From CAJQND01 sp051010055 (GTDB taxonomy: Bacteria > Pseudomonadota > Alphaproteobacteria > Rhizobiales > CAJQND01): a stretch of 28,387 bases of DNA. Of the stretch, positions 25,335 through 28,387 are shown piece after piece (position 1 is the stretch's first letter; every line of letters begins with the position of its first letter). The notes below the pieces were generated by a model that was not told the DNA's origin, searched no databases, and saw only the letters and a program-made list of their open reading frames with translations. The stretch covers positions 1 through 28,387 of the forward strand of contig JBPCVY010000087.1 of NCBI GenBank assembly GCA_051010055.1, given 5' to 3'. Position numbers and translations under genes: made by a program.

Positions 25335-26996
25335 TTAGAAAAAGAACCAGGCGCCGAAATGGGCGCGAAATGCATCTTCGTGGCGTTTGCGGCAAAGGGC
25401 ATTTGCCTTTTCATCCTCGCATTGGCCGCCGCCGTTAATGTTATGGGGATCGCCCTTGTTTTCGGTGCCGAAATTATAGCCTTTGACAAAATTCTTGCCA
25501 TTCGTCTTGCGCCCGTAGATGAATTCCAGACCAAGCCGCATCTGGTGCACAGGCCGCCACATGACGTTGGCGTGTATTTCATGCAGATGGCTCCATTGGA
25601 TGCCGCCGCCTGTCATCGCTCTGTCTGCCGGGTCAACAAAACCATAACGGGCGTTGAAGCTGACATGTTCGGTTGCATCAAAATGTGCACCCACATATCC
25701 GCCCCAGGCCTTGCTTTCCACAACGCGCATTTTCGTTACATGGGTTCCGTCTTCTTCCACAACGACGGTTTCTTGTCCCCAAATATCTCCGCCGGCTCCG
25801 CCGATGCGTGAGACAAGCCCCTCTGAAACAGACAGGTGTCCCTTAAGTTCGAGGAAGTCCGTGACATTGATGTTCGCACCGACCGATGCCACCCAGCCGA
25901 GTTTGCTGCTGTTGCCGTAAATCGCATTGTCGGTGCCGCTGCCAACCCAGCCTTCCGCATTCCGGTCGATATTGTTTTGCTGCAATTCACCACCGATGAA
26001 AAAGCCGTGCTCGAATTCCGTTTCATACAGCATGTGAGCGCCGAATGAGGGCAGGTTCGGCGCGTTGGTCAGCTGCCGTGTGAATGCTGTCGGGTTTGCG
26101 CCGATTGGAATTGCAATCGCGGTTTCGGTTGTGCCGACTGTGATTTGGCAGCCGGTTTCGCGCACCGTTTGCAAGCCCAGTTCGCTCGAGCAAGCCGCCA
26201 CAGTATTGTCTGCACCGTTAGAGGTTTGCGGGCCTTGAACGCCAAAAGCAAAAGTGAGGGGGCCTGAAACATATTGCAGTCGGATTTGTTCGGTTCGTGT
26301 TTTTGACGGTGAGCCCACATAGGAGTTCGCATCAAAATCAACCAGCGTCACGCTGCTGAGCAAATCAACGCCAACACGCCAGAAACGGCCGATCGCAAGC
26401 GTCCAATGGGGCATGAAATCCCATTCACCCCATGCATGTCGCAACCGGAAAAGGCCATCCGTGGACGTGTCGCCGTAAAAATCCCCTTCCAGAAGGGTGC
26501 GGATTTCGCCGATTGAGGTGTCGGTTCTGGATTGAATTCTAAACCTGCTCTGAAAGGCATGGGTGTGAAAGCTCACATCTTTCTGGGCCCGCTGATCAAT
26601 GCCTTCAGTATTAAAACTGGGCCCGAGGTCCTGATCGAAGTCCCAGATGAAGTCCGTTTTCACGTAGCCAGAAATCGAAACTTCGGTAACTGGTGCGGGC
26701 ATGTCAGTTGTTGGCGTAATTGCAATGGTAACACCACGGCTATCGGGTATTCTTACGTCGCCCGCGGAATCTGTATTCCAATCCGCCAGCGCATTGCCGC
26801 GCATGACCGAGATGCCACTTTGGCGGGCTTCCGCTACCGTACCGGACTTTAACTCAAGTTGGCTAACCTGGTTCTGCATTGCTTCGATTTGGGCTTTAAG
26901 GCCGGCCAAATCTTCTGCCTGCGCCTGCGCAGCACCCATGATCAAAGCGGCACTGGAGAGGAGAAACTTTCGAAGCGGCCCTACGGTGTAGTTCAT
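25335..26996 (-). CDS. Outer-membrane porin, DcaP-like
   Basis: The 553-residue protein has a signal peptide (cleavage near AQAQA-ED, ~28), a heptad-like segment (LAGLKAQIEAMQNQVSQLELKSG, ~30-53), then a long beta-strand-rich barrel beginning at SISGYVKTDFIWDFDQ. The C-terminal residue is phenylalanine (AWFFF), the standard outer-membrane insertion signal. The N-terminal coiled coil before the barrel resembles DcaP-like trimeric porins, which take up small, often negatively charged solutes; the substrate here cannot be told. The upstream region (26997-27125) carries two palindromes that could bind a regulator. It is followed by the DUF1194 gene after 95 bases. Confidence 0.86.
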   Translation of the reverse strand: MNYTVGPLRKFLLSSAALIMGAAQAQAEDLAGLKAQIEAMQNQVSQLELKSGTVAEARQSGISVMRGNALADWNTDSAGDVRIPDSRGVTIAITPTTDMPAPVTEVSISGYVKTDFIWDFDQDLGPSFNTEGIDQRAQKDVSFHTHAFQSRFRIQSRTDTSIGEIRTLLEGDFYGDTSTDGLFRLRHAWGEWDFMPHWTLAIGRFWRVGVDLLSSVTLVDFDANSYVGSPSKTRTEQIRLQYVSGPLTFAFGVQGPQTSNGADNTVAACSSELGLQTVRETGCQITVGTTETAIAIPIGANPTAFTRQLTNAPNLPSFGAHMLYETEFEHGFFIGGELQQNNIDRNAEGWVGSGTDNAIYGNSSKLGWVASVGANINVTDFLELKGHLSVSEGLVSRIGGAGGDIWGQETVVVEEDGTHVTKMRVVESKAWGGYVGAHFDATEHVSFNARYGFVDPADRAMTGGGIQWSHLHEIHANVMWRPVHQMRLGLEFIYGRKTNGKNFVKGYNFGTENKGDPHNINGGGQCEDEKANALCRKRHEDAFRAHFGAWFFF

Positions 26997-27338
26997 TTTC
27001 AGGTGCCCAAAGCCTAAAAAACCTAGCTAAGGTTAGTTGTGTTCGGTCAAAATAGTAAAATGTAATTACGAAGTTCAGGCGCTAAACAACGCAATCAAAT
27101 TCCCTTTGTGACAATAAAGTCACAAGAAATGGCGAGTAAAAATTCTTGCGGGTGTCATTTTGCCTGCTGACGATGCGTCAGGGTGGGCTTTGGCTAGAGT
27201 TATGAAGACTGATTCGCATATGTTAGTGTTTGCTCATTCTCCACAAACTTTCGTTTTGCGCCTTCCTGCTGGGCAAATTCTGTAATAATTGCTTGGTTTC
27301 AAGTTTTGCTGGTTTTGCAACCACAGTTAGGAGCGCAG
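26997..27338. other. Intergenic control region between the porin and the TfoX-domain gene
   Basis: This 342-base AT-richer stretch lies between divergent genes and has no coding signal. It holds three palindromes: AACCT-AGCTA-AGGTT just upstream of the porin (~27020-27034), TTGTGAC-N6-GTCACAA (27106-27125), and CTGACG-ATG-CGTCAG (27167-27181). None is followed by a T run, so they look more like operators than terminators. I could not settle the promoters; TAATAA at 27283-27288 is a possible -10 box toward the TfoX gene. Confidence 0.45.
27106..27125. promoter_or_regulatory. Perfect palindrome upstream of the porin (possible operator)
   Basis: TTGTGAC-AATAAA-GTCACAA has perfect 7-bp arms. The TGTGA/TCACA halves look like a CRP site but are separated by 8 bases, not the 6 that CRP needs. 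A different dimeric regulator is possible. Confidence 0.45.
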
Positions 27339-27713
27339 ATGCCCGTCAGCAGTGAGTTTCTCGAACATGTTGTGGAGGTTCTTGAAGAGTTCGGGCCGGT
27401 TGAGGCGCGGCGCATGTTCGGCGGGGCGGGAATTTTCCGCGACAACCTGATGTTCATTCTGATTGTTGATGAAACACTCTATTTCAAGGCCGATGAAAAC
27501 AACGCTGCTGATTTTGATGCAGAAGGGCTGGAGCCCTTCATCTACGACACCAAAAAGGGCCCGCGCACGATAAACGGGTTGCGGCTTGCGCCGGAGATTT
27601 GCCTGGAAGACCCTTCTGAGATGGCCAGGTGGGCGCAAGGGGCATTTGATGCAGCCCTGAAGGCCGATGCCAGAAAGCCTGCAAAAGACCGAAAGCGGGT
27701 TCCTGGCGCATGA
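27339..27713 (+). CDS. TfoX N-terminal domain protein
   Basis: This 124-residue protein consists of a single TfoX N-terminal domain, recognised by FGPVEARRMFGGAGIFRDNLMFILIVDETLYFKAD (~18-52) and the following DTKKGPRTINGLRLAPE. In gammaproteobacteria, TfoX (Sxy) switches on natural competence. Stand-alone N-domain proteins in alphaproteobacteria have no proven role, and the C-terminal half of TfoX is absent. The ATG at 27339 has AGGAG 7 bases upstream; an in-frame TTG at 27306 is rejected. The tail is basic (ARKPAKDRKRVPGA). parE begins 102 bases downstream in the same direction. Confidence 0.88.
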   Translation: MPVSSEFLEHVVEVLEEFGPVEARRMFGGAGIFRDNLMFILIVDETLYFKADENNAADFDAEGLEPFIYDTKKGPRTINGLRLAPEICLEDPSEMARWAQGAFDAALKADARKPAKDRKRVPGA

Positions 27714-27761
27714 CCCTTTTGCCATCCGGCAATTCGAGTGTATAGGTCTATAGGAGCCTGA

Positions 27762-27796
27762 CGGGCTGATTCGTGCGGGATTAGCGGGCTGATTCG
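27762..27796 (+). repeat. Two 12-base direct repeats in the parE leader
   Basis: CGGGCTGATTCG occurs at 27762-27773 and again at 27785-27796, 23 bases apart and ending 19 bases before the parE start. TATAGG is also doubled just upstream (27741-27754 area). This could be a tandem regulator site or a small duplication. Confidence 0.5.
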
Positions 27797-27815
27797 CAGG
27801 GAAAATGTACAAGGC

Positions 27816-28387
27816 ATGTCGAAGTCTGAAGTACACGATTTATTTGACAAACTGGAAGCGGAAATGGCGCCGCAGGCAGCCAAAGGGCGCGCAGCCAAAG
27901 CCAGCCGCAAAAAGCAGCCCACACCAGGCGATGGCGCCTATACGGCTGCAGACATCGAAGTTCTTGAAGGCCTTGAGCCAGTGCGCAGGCGCCCGGGCAT
28001 GTATATTGGCGGCACAGATGAAAAGGCGCTCCACCATCTGTTTGCCGAAGTTATCGACAATGCCATGGATGAGGCGGTGGCCGGCCATGCCAGCTGGATT
28101 GAAGTGAACCTTGGCGCTGACGGCTACCTGACAGTCACCGATAATGGCCGCGGCATTCCTGTTGACCCGCACCCGAAGTTCAAAGACAAATCTGCCCTTG
28201 AAGTCATCATGACGACGCTGCATGCGGGCGGTAAATTCGATTCCAAGGTTTATGAAACCTCAGGTGGCTTGCACGGTGTTGGTGTATCCGTGGTCAACGC
28301 GCTTGCCGAGGTGCTTGAGATTGAAGTTGCCCGCGGCCAGCAGCTGTACCGGCAAATCTATCATCGCGGTGTGCCACAGACGAAGCT
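27816..28387 (+). CDS. parE: DNA topoisomerase IV subunit B (N-terminal part, cut by window edge)
   Basis: This is the ATPase subunit of topoisomerase IV, which unlinks daughter chromosomes. The first ~190 residues are present. After a ~45-residue, Ala/Lys-rich N-terminal extension comes the GHKL ATPase fold: EGLEPVRRRPGMYIGGTD, EVIDNAMDEAVAGHA, DNGRGIPVDPH and GGLHGVGVSVVNAL. The GGTDEKALHHL wording favours ParE over GyrB, which usually reads GDTDDGSGLHH. The ATG at 27816 opens the correct frame; the nearby ATG at 27805 is in another frame and encodes nothing recognisable. Ribosome-site candidates are AAGG right before the ATG, or AGGG 13 bases upstream. The gene continues beyond the right edge. 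Confidence 0.94.
   Translation, partial: MSKSEVHDLFDKLEAEMAPQAAKGRAAKASRKKQPTPGDGAYTAADIEVLEGLEPVRRRPGMYIGGTDEKALHHLFAEVIDNAMDEAVAGHASWIEVNLGADGYLTVTDNGRGIPVDPHPKFKDKSALEVIMTTLHAGGKFDSKVYETSGGLHGVGVSVVNALAEVLEIEVARGQQLYRQIYHRGVPQTK

Noticed and set aside
27106..27125. CRP site
   Set aside because: The half-sites are separated by 8 bases instead of 6; kept only as an unassigned palindrome.
1..28387. tRNA, rRNA, CRISPR arrays, prophage or integrase genes, replication origin
   Set aside because: I saw no cloverleaf, rRNA sequence, regularly spaced repeats, recombinase genes or DnaA-box cluster.

Overview
This window looks like a chromosomal housekeeping segment of an alphaproteobacterium, most likely from the Hyphomicrobiales/Rhizobiales side. 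The evidence is an RNase E with an acidic insert in the S1 domain and a C-terminal GWW motif, a suf cluster of the form iscR - desulfurase - sufBCDS - sufT - sufA, and neighbours common in that group (mrcA/amiC next to rne, tyrS next to anmK, bcp next to a DUF455 gene). The genus cannot be named from the sequence alone. There is no rRNA, tRNA, CRISPR, phage or plasmid signature.

Layout. (1) 1-2663, minus strand: cell-wall genes amiC then mrcA (mrcA is cut by the window edge). (2) 2664-3472: an 809-base gap holding a strong plus-strand intrinsic terminator with no gene upstream (candidate small RNA), then a hairpin-rich leader of rne. (3) 3473-6310: rne, closed by an excellent terminator. (4) 6412-9900, minus: a giant AsmA/YhdP-like envelope protein. 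(5) 10128-13540, plus: bcp, DUF455 ferritin-like protein, GFA-domain protein and, behind its own sigma70-type promoter, a membrane-anchored M23 peptidase. (6) 13559-16634: tyrS (minus) divergent from anmK (plus), then an alpha/beta hydrolase (minus). (7) 16682-24520, plus: an Fe-S cluster assembly locus with an IscR-type operator, iscR, a group I cysteine desulfurase, a MITE-like element, sufB, sufC, sufD, sufS, sufT and sufA. (8) 24517-26996, minus: a vWA-type DUF1194 protein and a DcaP-like porin. (9) 27339-28387, plus: a TfoX N-domain protein and the start of parE.

How the parts work together. The suf locus is the one coherent pathway. IscR probably senses Fe-S status and binds the 16682-16700 palindrome. 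The desulfurases supply sulfur, SufBCD assembles the cluster, and SufA and SufT take part in transfer or maturation. Most suf genes overlap or sit within 41 bases of each other, which suggests translational coupling. The exception is the 316-base gap before sufB, which is almost filled by a roughly 270-base inverted-repeat element. PBP1a, the amidase and the M23 peptidase belong to peptidoglycan synthesis and remodelling, and AnmK to its recycling.

The least ordinary observations are the MITE-like insertion inside the suf operon and the orphan terminator/candidate small RNA upstream of rne. I did not find a convincing wholly new multi-gene system.
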